Shown here in pieces: positions 31,785-41,434 of a DNA stretch of 64,000 nt. Within the stretch, counting starts at the first letter, position 1. Each line of letters opens with the position of its first letter. The notes beneath the pieces are model-generated. The model was not told where the DNA came from. It worked only from the letters and a program-made list of their open reading frames with translations, and made no database searches. The DNA is from Rivibacter sp049446155 (lineage in GTDB: Bacteria; Pseudomonadota; Gammaproteobacteria; Burkholderiales; Burkholderiaceae_C), in NCBI RefSeq assembly GCF_049446155.1, contig NZ_JBMSEE010000001.1:434001-498000 (forward strand). Reading direction: 5' to 3'. The position numbers and the translations under genes were made by a program.

Positions 31785-33512
31785 CTACGCAGCGCCTTCG
31801 CGCTGGTTCTCGCGATCCTGCAGCACCCGCCACAGCACCTTGCCGGCGCCGGACTTGGGCAGTGCGTCGACGAACTCGACCTCGCGCGGGTATTTGTAGG
31901 CAGCCATCTGCTCGCGCGCCCAGTCGATGATGTCCTGCGCCGTCACGTCGGCATGGTCGTGACGCTTGACGACGACCGCCTTGACCGATTCGCCGCGGTA
32001 GGCGTCGCGCGTCGAGATCACGCAGGCCTCCTGCACGGCCGGATGCTTGTAGAGCATCAGCTCCACCTCGGCCGGCCAGACCTTGAAGCCGCTCGCGTTG
32101 ATCATGCGCTTGAGGCGGTCGGTCAGGAAGAAGTAGCCCTCCTCGTCCATGCGGCCGAGGTCGCCGGTGCGGAAGAACAGCTTGTCGTCGCCCTTGATCT
32201 TCACGAAGGCCTGCTGGGTCGCCTCGGGGTGGCGCCAGTAGCCCTTGAAGACCATCGGGCCGTGCGTGACGATCTCGCCCACCTCGCCGGGCGGCAGCTC
32301 CTCGAGCGTGAGCGGATCCACCACGCGCGCGTCGACGCCGAAGATCGGCATGCCCAGGCACTGCAGCTTGGCGCGCTCGGGCGGGTTGCCGTGCGAGGGC
32401 GCCGCGGTCTCGGTCAGGCCGTAGCCTTCGGCGAAGGTCAGGCCGAACTCGTCTTGCAGGCGCTGCGCCACGGCATGCGGCATCGCCGCGCCGCCGCCGC
32501 TGAGGTAGCGCAGCGACGAGAGATCGAAGGACTTGTAGTTCGGGCTGCCGAAGAGATCGATGATCATCGTCGGGATGCAGGTCCAGTGCGTGACCTTGTA
32601 GCGCGAGATCAGCTGGCCCGCGAGCTCGCGGTCCCAGCGCGGCATCAGCACGACGGTGCTGCCCAGGTAGACCGAGCCGAGCACGCTGTAGAGCATGCCG
32701 GTGATGTGGAACAGCGGCACCACGCCGAGCGCCACGCTCTCCGGCCCGCCGTAGCCCCACTGGCCGCCGCCGACCGCGTTGGACATCAGCGTGCGGTGCG
32801 TGTGCATGCAGCCCTTGGGCAGGCCGGTGGTGCCCGAGGTATAGGGCAGCAGCGCGAGGTCGTCGGGCTGGGCGGTGTGCGGGCCGGGCTGGTGGCCGGC
32901 CTCGATCGCGTCGGTCCAGCGCGTGACGGCGAGGCCTTCAGCGCGCGGCAGCGGCGGCTCGGCGCGCAGCCACTGGTCCATCGCCGCCGGCACCGCGAGG
33001 CCGGGCTCGAAGCGCTCGGGCAGCAGGTCGGCATAGCGCGTGACCACCAGGTGCGCCAGGCGCTGCTGCGCCGGCAGCGCCGCGTTGGCCTGCGCGACGT
33101 TGGCGGCGAGATCGGCGCTGCAGATCACGACGCGGGTCTCGGGGTCGGCGATGTAGTGGCCGAACTCCTCGGCCTTGTTCATCGGGTTGACCGGCACGAC
33201 CACCGCGTTGGCGCGCAGCGCCGCATACAGGCTGACGACGAACTGCGGGCAGTTCTGCATGTACAGCGCGACGCGGTCGCCGGCCTTCACGCCGGCCACC
33301 TTCTGCAGCCAGCCCGCCAGTGCCTCGGCGCGGCGGTACAGGTCGCAGTACGAAACCTCTCGGCCGAAGAAGACGTAGGCCGCCTTGGCCGGCCAGCGGT
33401 GCGCCGCAACCTCGAGGTTGAACCACAGCGTGGTGTCGGGGATCGCCAGCTCGCGCGGCAGTCGCTGGGGCCAATGCTTCAGGTGCGGACGGTCGGCGGG
33501 CACGGCGGGCAA
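31785..33512 (-). CDS. Long-chain fatty acid-CoA ligase family (AMP-binding)
   Basis: 575 residues from a TTG at 33512 with GAGGAG six bases upstream; the frame continues upstream to 33806 but crosses the divergent promoter region. Adenylate-forming enzyme motifs: LLPYTSGTTGLPKGC (P-loop), EGYGLTETAAPS, FFRTGDLGRMDEEGY, and the C-terminal catalytic Lys in LPKSGAGKVLWR. It activates a carboxylic acid to an acyl-AMP and then to the CoA thioester. FadD-like by overall order; chain specificity unknown. Confidence 0.87.
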   Translation of the reverse strand: MPAVPADRPHLKHWPQRLPRELAIPDTTLWFNLEVAAHRWPAKAAYVFFGREVSYCDLYRRAEALAGWLQKVAGVKAGDRVALYMQNCPQFVVSLYAALRANAVVVPVNPMNKAEEFGHYIADPETRVVICSADLAANVAQANAALPAQQRLAHLVVTRYADLLPERFEPGLAVPAAMDQWLRAEPPLPRAEGLAVTRWTDAIEAGHQPGPHTAQPDDLALLPYTSGTTGLPKGCMHTHRTLMSNAVGGGQWGYGGPESVALGVVPLFHITGMLYSVLGSVYLGSTVVLMPRWDRELAGQLISRYKVTHWTCIPTMIIDLFGSPNYKSFDLSSLRYLSGGGAAMPHAVAQRLQDEFGLTFAEGYGLTETAAPSHGNPPERAKLQCLGMPIFGVDARVVDPLTLEELPPGEVGEIVTHGPMVFKGYWRHPEATQQAFVKIKGDDKLFFRTGDLGRMDEEGYFFLTDRLKRMINASGFKVWPAEVELMLYKHPAVQEACVISTRDAYRGESVKAVVVKRHDHADVTAQDIIDWAREQMAAYKYPREVEFVDALPKSGAGKVLWRVLQDRENQREGAA

Positions 33513-33627
33513 GACGCTCTCCTCGGAAGGAATCGTTCGAGTGTGCGGGTATAGCGCCGTCGCCGCGGCACCAACAGAGGGATGCTCCCCGGCGACCCTG
33601 TCGCTTGCGGGACAAAAGTGGCCATCG

Positions 33628-33645
33628 CGGTGCACGTGCGCACCG
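33628..33645. promoter_or_regulatory. Inverted repeat CGGTGC-N6-GCACCG in divergent promoter region
   Basis: Perfect 6-bp arms around a 6-bp centre. A second palindrome with the same GGTGC/GCACC half-sites, GGTGCGCACC, lies at 33686-33695. Both are between the divergent acyl-CoA ligase and amino-acid ABC importer, which suggests an operator for one or both. No cognate regulator is identified. Confidence 0.35.
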
Positions 33646-33685
33646 CCTCGGGGTGCCCCGTTTTGGCACACATCATGCTTCGAGG

Positions 33686-33695
33686 GGTGCGCACC
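33686..33695. promoter_or_regulatory. Palindrome GGTGCGCACC upstream of ABC importer
   Basis: A perfect 10-bp palindrome 23 bases before the start of the binding-protein gene, sharing half-sites with the repeat at 33628-33645. A position overlapping the leader suits repression, but in GC-rich DNA such a palindrome can occur by chance. Confidence 0.3.
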
Positions 33696-33717
33696 TCCAT
33701 TCGGCCTGGAACCGTCC

Positions 33718-34485
33718 ATGATTCGCAAGCTTCTTCTTTCACTCGCCCTGGTCACCCCGCTCGCGCATGCCGACGTCCTCGACGACGTGATGGCCAAGAA
33801 GAGCATCTCGATCGCGGTTCCGACCGACTTCCCGCCCTACGGCTTCGTCGCCACGGACCTCAAGCCGCAGGGCCTGGACGTCGACATGGCCGGCCTGATC
33901 GCCGCCAAGCTCGGCGTCAAGCTCGAGCTGGTGCCGGTGACGAGCGCCAACCGCATTCCCTACCTGCAAACGCGCAAGGCCGACCTGGTGATCTCCACGC
34001 TGGGCAAGAACCCCGAGCGCGAGAAGGTGATCGACTTCAGCGCCGCCTACTCGCCGTTCTTCCAGGCCGTGTTCGGCCCAAAGACCATCGCGGTCAAGGG
34101 CCCGGCCGACCTGGCCGGCAAGAGCGTCTCGGTCACGCGCGGCGCGATCGAGGACATGGAGCTGACCAAGATCGCGCCGGCCTCGGCCGACCTCAAGCGC
34201 TTCGAGGACAACAACGCCACCGTCTCGGCCTTCGTCTCGGGCCAGGTCCAGCTGATCGCCACCGGCGCCTCGGTGGCCGGCAACCTGATGGCCAAGAACC
34301 CGCAGCTGGGCACCGAGTTCAAGTTCGTGCTCAAGGACTCGCCCAACTTCATCGGCATCGCCAAGGGCGAGGACAAGCTGCGCGCCAAGGTCAACGAGGT
34401 GATCGCCGAGGCCAAGAAGAGCGGCGATCTCGACAAGCTGGCCGTCAAGTGGCTGGGCCGTCCGGCTGGCGACCTGCCGCAGTAA
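33718..34485 (+). CDS. Polar amino-acid ABC transporter substrate-binding protein
   Basis: 255 residues. Signal peptide (KLLLSLALVTPLAHA), then a family 3 solute-binding protein: ISIAVPTDFPPYGFV, GLDVDMAGLIAAKLG and RKADLVISTLGKNPERE (the ligand-carboxylate-binding Arg region). The exact amino acid cannot be told. It is the first gene of a complete importer: two permeases and an ATPase follow on the same strand. Confidence 0.9.
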   Translation: MIRKLLLSLALVTPLAHADVLDDVMAKKSISIAVPTDFPPYGFVATDLKPQGLDVDMAGLIAAKLGVKLELVPVTSANRIPYLQTRKADLVISTLGKNPEREKVIDFSAAYSPFFQAVFGPKTIAVKGPADLAGKSVSVTRGAIEDMELTKIAPASADLKRFEDNNATVSAFVSGQVQLIATGASVAGNLMAKNPQLGTEFKFVLKDSPNFIGIAKGEDKLRAKVNEVIAEAKKSGDLDKLAVKWLGRPAGDLPQ

Positions 34486-34500
34486 GCCGCGGTCCTCCCG

Positions 34501-35160
34501 ATGATCGCCTTCGACTTCGGCGCGGTGCTCGCCGAATGGCCCCAGCTCGCCAAGGGCGCGGGCGTAACGCTCGCGCTCACGGCCGTGTCGGCCTCGGTCG
34601 GCGTGGCGCTGGGCGTCGTCTGCGCGTGGACACGCACGCAAGGTCCGGCCTGGGCGCAGCGCTTCGTCGGCGCCTACGTCGAGGCGATCCGCAACACGCC
34701 CTTCATCGTGCAGCTGTTCTTCCTGTTCTTCGGCTTGCCGAGCGCGGGCGTGCGGCTGTCGCCGGAGCTGGCGTCGGTGCTGGCGATGGTGATCAACCTC
34801 GGCGCCTACGCGGCCGAGATCGTGCGCGGCGGCCTCGTCGCAACGCCGCGCGGGCAGGTCGAGGCGGGCCTGAGTCTTGCGCTCACCGAGCGCCAGGTGT
34901 TCCTGCGCATCGTGCTGCCGCCCGCGCTCAAGCGCGTCTGGCCGGCGCTGAGCAGCCAGATCGTCATCGTGATGCTGGGCTCGGCGGTGTGCGGCCAGAT
35001 CTCGACCGCCGAACTCTCGTTCGCAGCCAACCTGATCCAAAGCCGCAACTTCCGCGCGTTCGAGGCCTACATCGTCGCGACGGCGGTCTACCTGCTGCTG
35101 GCGATCGGGGTGCGGCAGCTGATGCGCTGGGCGGGGCCGCGGTTCGTGTTTGGACGATGA
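34501..35160 (+). CDS. Polar amino-acid ABC transporter permease 1
   Basis: 219 residues with five helices of the HisM/GlnP type. N-terminal KGAGVTLALTAVSASVGVALG, the motif EAIRNTPFIVQLFFLFFGLP, and the ATPase-coupling loop with EAGLSLALTERQVFLRIVLPPALK (EAA motif). It starts 16 bases after the binding-protein gene. The second permease is 247 bases further on, an unusually wide gap for such an operon. Confidence 0.9.
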   Translation: MIAFDFGAVLAEWPQLAKGAGVTLALTAVSASVGVALGVVCAWTRTQGPAWAQRFVGAYVEAIRNTPFIVQLFFLFFGLPSAGVRLSPELASVLAMVINLGAYAAEIVRGGLVATPRGQVEAGLSLALTERQVFLRIVLPPALKRVWPALSSQIVIVMLGSAVCGQISTAELSFAANLIQSRNFRAFEAYIVATAVYLLLAIGVRQLMRWAGPRFVFGR

Positions 35161-35407
35161 CATGGGGCTGGACCGCTTCTCTTCTTTCACTGCCGGGCAC
35201 GGTGGGGAGCAAAGGCTGGTCCGGACAGGCCGCGTCGCTTCGGTGAGGCGGTCGGCGCCGTGCGCCGACTCCCCTGCGCTTCTCGGCCTTGCGGCGGCGC
35301 GCCCCCGAAGCGCGCACCACAGCGCCGTCGGCGCGCAGCGCCGACCGCCCCATCCGCACGGCGGCCAGACACCGCCTGCCGCGCCCCTCGCTCGAGGCCA
35401 CTGACGC
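35161..35407. repeat. 247-base GC-rich spacer inside the ABC operon
   Basis: No reading frame with a plausible start crosses it in the operon direction. It contains complementary GC-rich segments (GGTCGGCGC, later GCGCCGACC, and GCGCACC), so it can fold strongly. Its content resembles the other GC-rich intergenic elements at 18499 and 36838. An inserted mobile-like intergenic element is a fair inference; a boundary or mRNA-stability element is the alternative. Confidence 0.35.
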
Positions 35408-36061
35408 ATGGTCGACTTCACCCTCTGGGACATCTTCCGCAACCTGCTGCTCGCCGCACGCTGGACTGTGGTGCTGTCGCTGATCGCCTTCGTCGGCGGC
35501 GGACTGGTCGCGCTGGCATTGCTCGTGGCAAGGCTCGCCAAGCTGCGCGGTGCGCAGCCTGCCGTCGCCACCTACGTGCAGCTCTTCCAAGGCACGCCGC
35601 TGCTGATGCAGCTCTTCCTCGCCTACTTCGGCCTGGCGCTGTTCGGCATCAACGTCTCGCCCTGGGTCGCCGCTGCGCTTGCGCTCACGCTCTACACCAG
35701 CGCCTTCCTCACCGAGATCTGGCGCGGTTGCGTCGATGCGGTGCCCAAGGGCCAGTGGGAAGCCGCGCAGGCGCTGGCGATGGACCTGCGCGAGCAGCTG
35801 CGCCACGTGATCGGCCCGCAGGCGTTGCGCATCGCGCTGCCGCCGACGGTGGGCTTCCTGGTGCAGGTGATCAAGGGCACGGCGCTCGCCTCGGTGATCG
35901 GCTTCGTCGAGCTCACCAAGGCCGGCTCGATGATCACCAACGCGAGCTTTCGCCCTTTCACCGTCTACGCCTGCGTGGCGCTGATGTACTTCCTGTTGTG
36001 CTGGCCGATCTCGGCCTGGAGCCGATCGCTCGAAAGGACGCTGCATGTCGCTCGCCGTTGA
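35408..36061 (+). CDS. Polar amino-acid ABC transporter permease 2
   Basis: 217 residues, second HisQ/GlnP-type permease. FRNLLLAARWTVVLSLIAFV opens it; QLFQGTPLLMQLFLAYFGL is the conserved periplasmic-proximal motif; the EAA loop is WEAAQALAMDLREQLRHVIG. Pairs with the permease at 34501 to form the membrane pore. Its 3' end overlaps the ATPase gene by 17 bases. Confidence 0.9.
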   Translation: MVDFTLWDIFRNLLLAARWTVVLSLIAFVGGGLVALALLVARLAKLRGAQPAVATYVQLFQGTPLLMQLFLAYFGLALFGINVSPWVAAALALTLYTSAFLTEIWRGCVDAVPKGQWEAAQALAMDLREQLRHVIGPQALRIALPPTVGFLVQVIKGTALASVIGFVELTKAGSMITNASFRPFTVYACVALMYFLLCWPISAWSRSLERTLHVARR

Positions 36062-36833
36062 AGTTTCCGCCGCCCCCGGGACCGCGTCGGCAGGCGGCCA
36101 CGGCATCGTCGAGATCCGCGGCCTGCGCAAGCGCTATGGCGCCAACGAGGTGCTCAAGGGCATCGATCTGACCGTCAAGCGCGGCGAAGTGATTGCGCTG
36201 ATCGGCAAGAGCGGCTCGGGCAAGAGCACGCTGCTTCGCTGCATCAACGGCCTCGAGTGCCACGACGAGGGCACGCTGTCGGTCGAGGGCCAGCCGCTGG
36301 ACCACGCCAACCCCGCGTCGATGCGCGAGCTGCGCCAGCGCGTGGGCATGATCTTCCAGAGCTTCAACCTCTTTCCGCATCTCACCGTGGGCCGCAACGT
36401 GATGCTCGCGCCCGGCCTGGTGCGCAAGACCTTGCCGCTGCGTGCCAAGGAGCAGGCCGAGCGCCTGCTCGCGCGCGTGGGCCTGGCCGAGAAGTTCGAC
36501 GCTTGGCCCGACCAGCTCTCAGGCGGCCAGCAGCAGCGCGTGGCGATCGCGCGCGCGCTGGCCATGGAGCCCGCAGTGCTGCTGTGCGACGAGATCACCT
36601 CGGCGCTCGACCCCGAGCTGGTCGGCGAGGTGCTGCGCGTGGTGGAATCGCTGGCCGCCGAGGGCATGACCTTGCTGATGGTCACGCACGAGATGGCGTT
36701 CGCGCGCAAGGTCAGCGACCGCGTCGTGTTCATGCACGCCGGGCGCATCCACGAGATGGGGCCGCCCGAGCAGCTGTTCGGTGCGCCGGCGACGCCGGAA
36801 CTGCAGCAGTTCCTCGCCTCGGTGCACGGCTAA
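36045..36833 (+). CDS. Polar amino-acid ABC transporter ATP-binding protein (GlnQ-like)
   Basis: 262 residues. Walker A GKSGSGKST, Q-loop MIFQSFNLFPHLTV (the F-NLFPH form typical of amino-acid importers), signature LSGGQQQR, Walker B VLLCDEITSALDPE, and H-loop MVTHEM. It energises the importer built from the genes upstream. There is a roughly 20-residue N-terminal extension before the ATPase core. Confidence 0.93.
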   Translation: MSLAVEVSAAPGTASAGGHGIVEIRGLRKRYGANEVLKGIDLTVKRGEVIALIGKSGSGKSTLLRCINGLECHDEGTLSVEGQPLDHANPASMRELRQRVGMIFQSFNLFPHLTVGRNVMLAPGLVRKTLPLRAKEQAERLLARVGLAEKFDAWPDQLSGGQQQRVAIARALAMEPAVLLCDEITSALDPELVGEVLRVVESLAAEGMTLLMVTHEMAFARKVSDRVVFMHAGRIHEMGPPEQLFGAPATPELQQFLASVHG

Positions 36834-36837
36834 TCCA

Positions 36838-36915
36838 GGGCCCCCCAACGCTCACTGCGTTCGCAGCCCCCCGGGGGCTGGCCGGCCGCCGATGCGGCGC
36901 GGTGACGCGCCGCTG
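36838..36915. repeat. GC-rich intergenic element after the ABC operon
   Basis: GGGCCCCCCAACGCTCACTG then CCCCCCGGGGGCTGGCC, with C-run/G-run hairpin potential. I recall similar C-rich elements after genes in Rubrivivax/Leptothrix-type genomes. It could act as a 3' end or termination element for the importer operon. Repeat status not verified. Confidence 0.4.
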
Positions 36916-36924
36916 CTCCAAGTT

Positions 36925-36937
36925 GTGACGCTGTCAC
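36925..36937. promoter_or_regulatory. Dyad GTGAC-GCT-GTCAC upstream of acetaldehyde dehydrogenase
   Basis: Perfect 5-bp arms, 3-bp centre, about 125 bases before the aldehyde dehydrogenase ATG. That distance suits an upstream activator site, as with AcoR-type sigma-54 activators that control acoD/exaC homologues. I could not find a convincing sigma-54 -24/-12 element downstream, so the link is only suggestive. Confidence 0.35.
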
Positions 36938-37060
36938 GTTCTTCATAGGGGTACGCGCCAGCGTGTGTGCACGCGGCGCGATTCGCACACTGGCGACACG
37001 CCGCCCGTGGCCCTTGGAGTCCTGCGCGGCAGCCGACCACGACCTGCCCGAGGAGCCCCC

Positions 37061-38578
<1,518 letters not shown>

Positions 38579-38591
38579 CCCGGAGCTGCGC

Positions 38592-38960
38592 GTGACCACC
38601 GTGACGCGCGTGTCGGCCACGCCCGCGGCGCTCGAGCTGATCGAGCGCCTGCGGGCGCAGCACGGCGAGCTTCTGTTCCACCAGTCGGGCGGCTGCTGCG
38701 ACGGCAGCGCGCCGATGTGCTTTGCGCGCGGCGAGTTCCTCGTCGGCGATGCCGACGTGCAGCTCGGCGAGATCGGCGGCGTGCCGTTCTACATGAGCCG
38801 CTCGCAGTTCGAGTACTGGCAGCATACGCACCTGGTCATCGACGCGATCGCCGGCAACGGCGGCATGTTCTCGCTCGAGCGGCCGACCGGTCTGCGCTTC
38901 CTGACGCGCTCGCGGCTGTTCACCGGCGAAGAGGCGGCCGCGTTGCCGAAGATCGCTTAG
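38592..38960 (+). CDS. DUF779 protein, aldehyde dehydrogenase partner
   Basis: 122 residues from GTG 38592. HQSGGCCDGSAPMC is the family's conserved Cys/His cluster, a possible metal or redox site; MSRSQFEYWQHTHLVIDA follows. DUF779 genes are typically found directly after ExaC/AcoD-type aldehyde dehydrogenases, as here (13 bases). Role unknown; accessory or maturation factor is likely. It overlaps the next convergent gene by four bases. Confidence 0.85.
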   Translation: MTTVTRVSATPAALELIERLRAQHGELLFHQSGGCCDGSAPMCFARGEFLVGDADVQLGEIGGVPFYMSRSQFEYWQHTHLVIDAIAGNGGMFSLERPTGLRFLTRSRLFTGEEAAALPKIA

Positions 38961-39415
38961 CGACTCGCCGAGGCGTTCGCCGAGCCAGAGACCGCGAGCG
39001 AGCCCGAATCGCGCGACGCGCTGGCGCCGGCCGAGGCACTGCCTTGCCCGTCGCCGGCGGCGGCGGTCTCGGCGCTCTTCGCGCCGTCGCCGGCCGCGGT
39101 CTTGGCATCGGCCGCCTTCTGGGCCGCAGCCGCTTTCGCGTCGGCCGCCTTCTGGGCCGCGGCCGACTTCGCTTCGGCCGCCTTGCCCGCGACATCGGCA
39201 GGACGCGGCGCCATCGAGCCGTTCAGGCTGCCGCCGAAGGTGCCGGCTCCCGTCATGCCGCCGATACCCCCGCTGAGACCGCCACCGAGACTGCCGCCCA
39301 GCGCACCGCCGCCGGCGCCGCCCAGCGGGCCGGCATGCGCCGTCGTCGCCAGCACGCAGGCCGACAGCACGGCGATCGATACTGTCGAGCGAAGCACGAA
39401 ACCACCGTTGAACAT
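38957..39415 (-). CDS. Gly/Ala-rich low-complexity exported protein
   Basis: 152 residues. AAAGGAG precedes ATG 39415. Signal peptide (VSIAVLSACVLATTAHA), then a Gly-rich part (GGALGGSLGGGLSGGIGG), a Lys/Ala part with tandem KAADAKA-type heptads (residues about 85-110), and a Ser/Ala/Gly tail. The heptads resemble alanine-rich helical envelope or histone-H1-like repeats. Structural surface or periplasmic role inferred. It is 114 bases downstream of the S8 protease gene on the same strand. Confidence 0.65.
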   Translation of the reverse strand: MFNGGFVLRSTVSIAVLSACVLATTAHAGPLGGAGGGALGGSLGGGLSGGIGGMTGAGTFGGSLNGSMAPRPADVAGKAAEAKSAAAQKAADAKAAAAQKAADAKTAAGDGAKSAETAAAGDGQGSASAGASASRDSGSLAVSGSANASASR

Positions 39416-39529
39416 GACGTCACTCCTTTGCGTTGTTGCAAGAGCCGGCCGATCCGGCCCTTCATCCAGCACAACGACGTGACGCCCGTGCTTCTTCCCT
39501 CGATAACGTAACGAGCTGTGTGCTGGCGG

Positions 39530-40858
39530 CTAGTCGCCGGCGCGCATCGCGCTCGCGCGCGTCGGTGCCGCTTCGCCGACCAACCCGAAGCCGTAGACCG
39601 GATCGCGGCCCGGCGTGCCGAGGTCGATCGCGCCGGCGGCCAGCCGCGCCAATGCCGCCGATGCGGCCTGCGGATCGGGCTGCGCAAGCCAGCGTGCCAG
39701 CAGGCCCGCGACCACCGGCGCCGCGAACGACGTGCCGCGCGCGGCACGCCAGCCGCCGCCAGCGCGCGCGACCGCCAGCTCCGCGCCGGGCGCGGCCAGC
39801 ATCACCTGAGGGCCCTGCGCCGCCTCCGGCAGTGCGCGCCGCGCCGGCGTGACACCGGTGACGCCGACCACGCCGGGATAGGCCGCCGGATACAGCGGCG
39901 GCGCGGCGGGCCCGTCGTTGCCGACCGCGGCAACCAGCAGATGGCCGCGTCGCAGCAGCGCCTGCACCGCCAGTTCGAGCAGGCGGTTGGGCGGCCCGAC
40001 CAGGCTCACGTTGACCACCGGCACCTGCTCGCGCGCCATCCAGGCCAGCGCGGCGGCCACCTCCTCGGCCGAACCGCCCACGGGCCGCTCGCAATAGACG
40101 TCGGCGGCAAACAGCGTGGCTTGCGGAACGGCGCCCGCAAAGCCGCGCTCGCGTCCGACGAGCAGCGAGGCGACCGCCGTGCCGTGCGCGCTCGGATGCG
40201 CCTCGCCGCCGCAACCGAAGGCACGCAGGCTCGCCTGCGCGAACGCCGGGTGGCGGCGATCGACGCCGCCGTCGACCAGGCCGACACGCAGCGGCGCCGC
40301 GCCGGGCGGCGCCTTCGCGGCCGTCGCGGGCGCGGCGCTCACCTCGCCGCCCGGCAGGTAGAGATGGTTGAACTCGACCACCGCGTTCGCATCGAGCCGG
40401 CGCAGGCGCTCGGCGCCCGCGGCGCTGCCGAGCTCGCGCGGCGGACGCAGCACCAGCTTGCGCAGGCCCAGTTCGGGCCAGTCGTCCTGGCGCAGCAGCA
40501 CGAAGCCGTCGGCCAGCGCCTGCTCGACGCTGGCCGCGGCCGGCGACAGCCACAGCAACTCGCCGCGGCGGATCGGATCGCCCAACGGGTCGGCCTCGAC
40601 GAGGTCCGGATGGCGCAGCAGCAGATCGCGCACCGCCCGCTCGCGCAGCGCCTGCAGCGGCGCCGGGCGCTGCAGCCGATCGGCCAACGGCTCGCCGAGC
40701 GGCGGCGTGGACGGCACCGTGGGCAGCGCGGGCAGGTTCAGCGACGGCAGGCGCAGTTGCGCCAGCGCCTGCGCCGGCAGCACAGCGACGAGCGCCAGCC
40801 CGGCCAGCCAACGGCCCGCACGGCGCGCGGCGGTGATGTGTCGGGGCTTGCTCCTCAT
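39530..40858 (-). CDS. S8 family (subtilisin-like) serine protease, exported
   Basis: 442 residues. Signal peptide (AGRWLAGLALVAVLPAQALA), then a roughly 155-residue N-terminal region with no motif I know, possibly a propeptide or inhibitor domain (DPLGDPIRRGELLWL and so on). Catalytic domain: Asp196 (VGLVDGGVD), His225 (AHGTAVA), oxyanion Asn314 (AVGNDG), Ser377 (RGTSFAAP). A complete triad, so active. The gene is divergent from an ECF sigma factor with only 66 bases between starts. Confidence 0.88.
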   Translation of the reverse strand: MRSKPRHITAARRAGRWLAGLALVAVLPAQALAQLRLPSLNLPALPTVPSTPPLGEPLADRLQRPAPLQALRERAVRDLLLRHPDLVEADPLGDPIRRGELLWLSPAAASVEQALADGFVLLRQDDWPELGLRKLVLRPPRELGSAAGAERLRRLDANAVVEFNHLYLPGGEVSAAPATAAKAPPGAAPLRVGLVDGGVDRRHPAFAQASLRAFGCGGEAHPSAHGTAVASLLVGRERGFAGAVPQATLFAADVYCERPVGGSAEEVAAALAWMAREQVPVVNVSLVGPPNRLLELAVQALLRRGHLLVAAVGNDGPAAPPLYPAAYPGVVGVTGVTPARRALPEAAQGPQVMLAAPGAELAVARAGGGWRAARGTSFAAPVVAGLLARWLAQPDPQAASAALARLAAGAIDLGTPGRDPVYGFGLVGEAAPTRASAMRAGD

Positions 40859-40924
40859 GTCGTCGAAAGCATAACGAGCGAGGCCGGGAAGAAAATCCGC
40901 GCGACGATCGTTCTACCGGCATCG

Positions 40925-41434
40925 ATGGCCAGCTTCCCGGACTCCGACGTGCGACTGCAGATCGCGGCCCTGCTGCCGCGCCTGCGCCGTTTCGGCCGCA
41001 CGCTCGCGCAGCGCCGCGAGGATGCCGACGACCTGGTGCAGGTCGCGCTCGAGAAAGCGCTGACGCGCACCGACCAGTGGACGCCTGGCACGCGTCTGGA
41101 CAGCTGGATGTTCCGGATCATGCAGAACGCCTGGATCGACGAGCTTCGCGCGCGCGAGCGCCGCGAGCAGACCTTTCGCCCCGAGGAAGACGGCGAGCAT
41201 GTGGGTGTCTCGCCGACCGAGGCGCAGATCGATGCGCTGGCGGTGCGCAAGGCCGTTGCGCAGCTCGGCGAGGACCAGCGCGCGGTGGTCGGTCTGGTGC
41301 TGGTCGAGGGCCTGGGCTACCAGGAGGCGGCCGAGGTGCTGGGCATCCCGATCGGCACGCTGACCAGCCGCCTGGCGCGCGCCCGCCAGGCGCTGCAGGC
41401 GCTGTTGAGCGAGCGCAAGGAGTTGGCCCGATGA
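40925..41434 (+). CDS. ECF-type RNA polymerase sigma factor
   Basis: 169 residues. Region 2 (LPRLRRFGRTLAQRREDADD then LVQVALEKAL and DSWMFRIMQNAWIDELR) and region 4 (LVLVEGLGYQEAAEVLGIPIG then TLTSRLARAR, a helix-turn-helix). It redirects RNA polymerase to stress promoters and is expected to be held by the anti-sigma factor encoded next, which overlaps by ATGA. The divergent S8 protease shares its promoter region and may be a regulon member. Confidence 0.9.
   Translation: MASFPDSDVRLQIAALLPRLRRFGRTLAQRREDADDLVQVALEKALTRTDQWTPGTRLDSWMFRIMQNAWIDELRARERREQTFRPEEDGEHVGVSPTEAQIDALAVRKAVAQLGEDQRAVVGLVLVEGLGYQEAAEVLGIPIGTLTSRLARARQALQALLSERKELAR

Noticed and set aside
36985..37010. Sigma-54 promoter (TGGCGACACGCCGC) before acetaldehyde dehydrogenase
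   Set aside because: The -24 GG and -12 GC are one base too close together and the -12 T's are missing.
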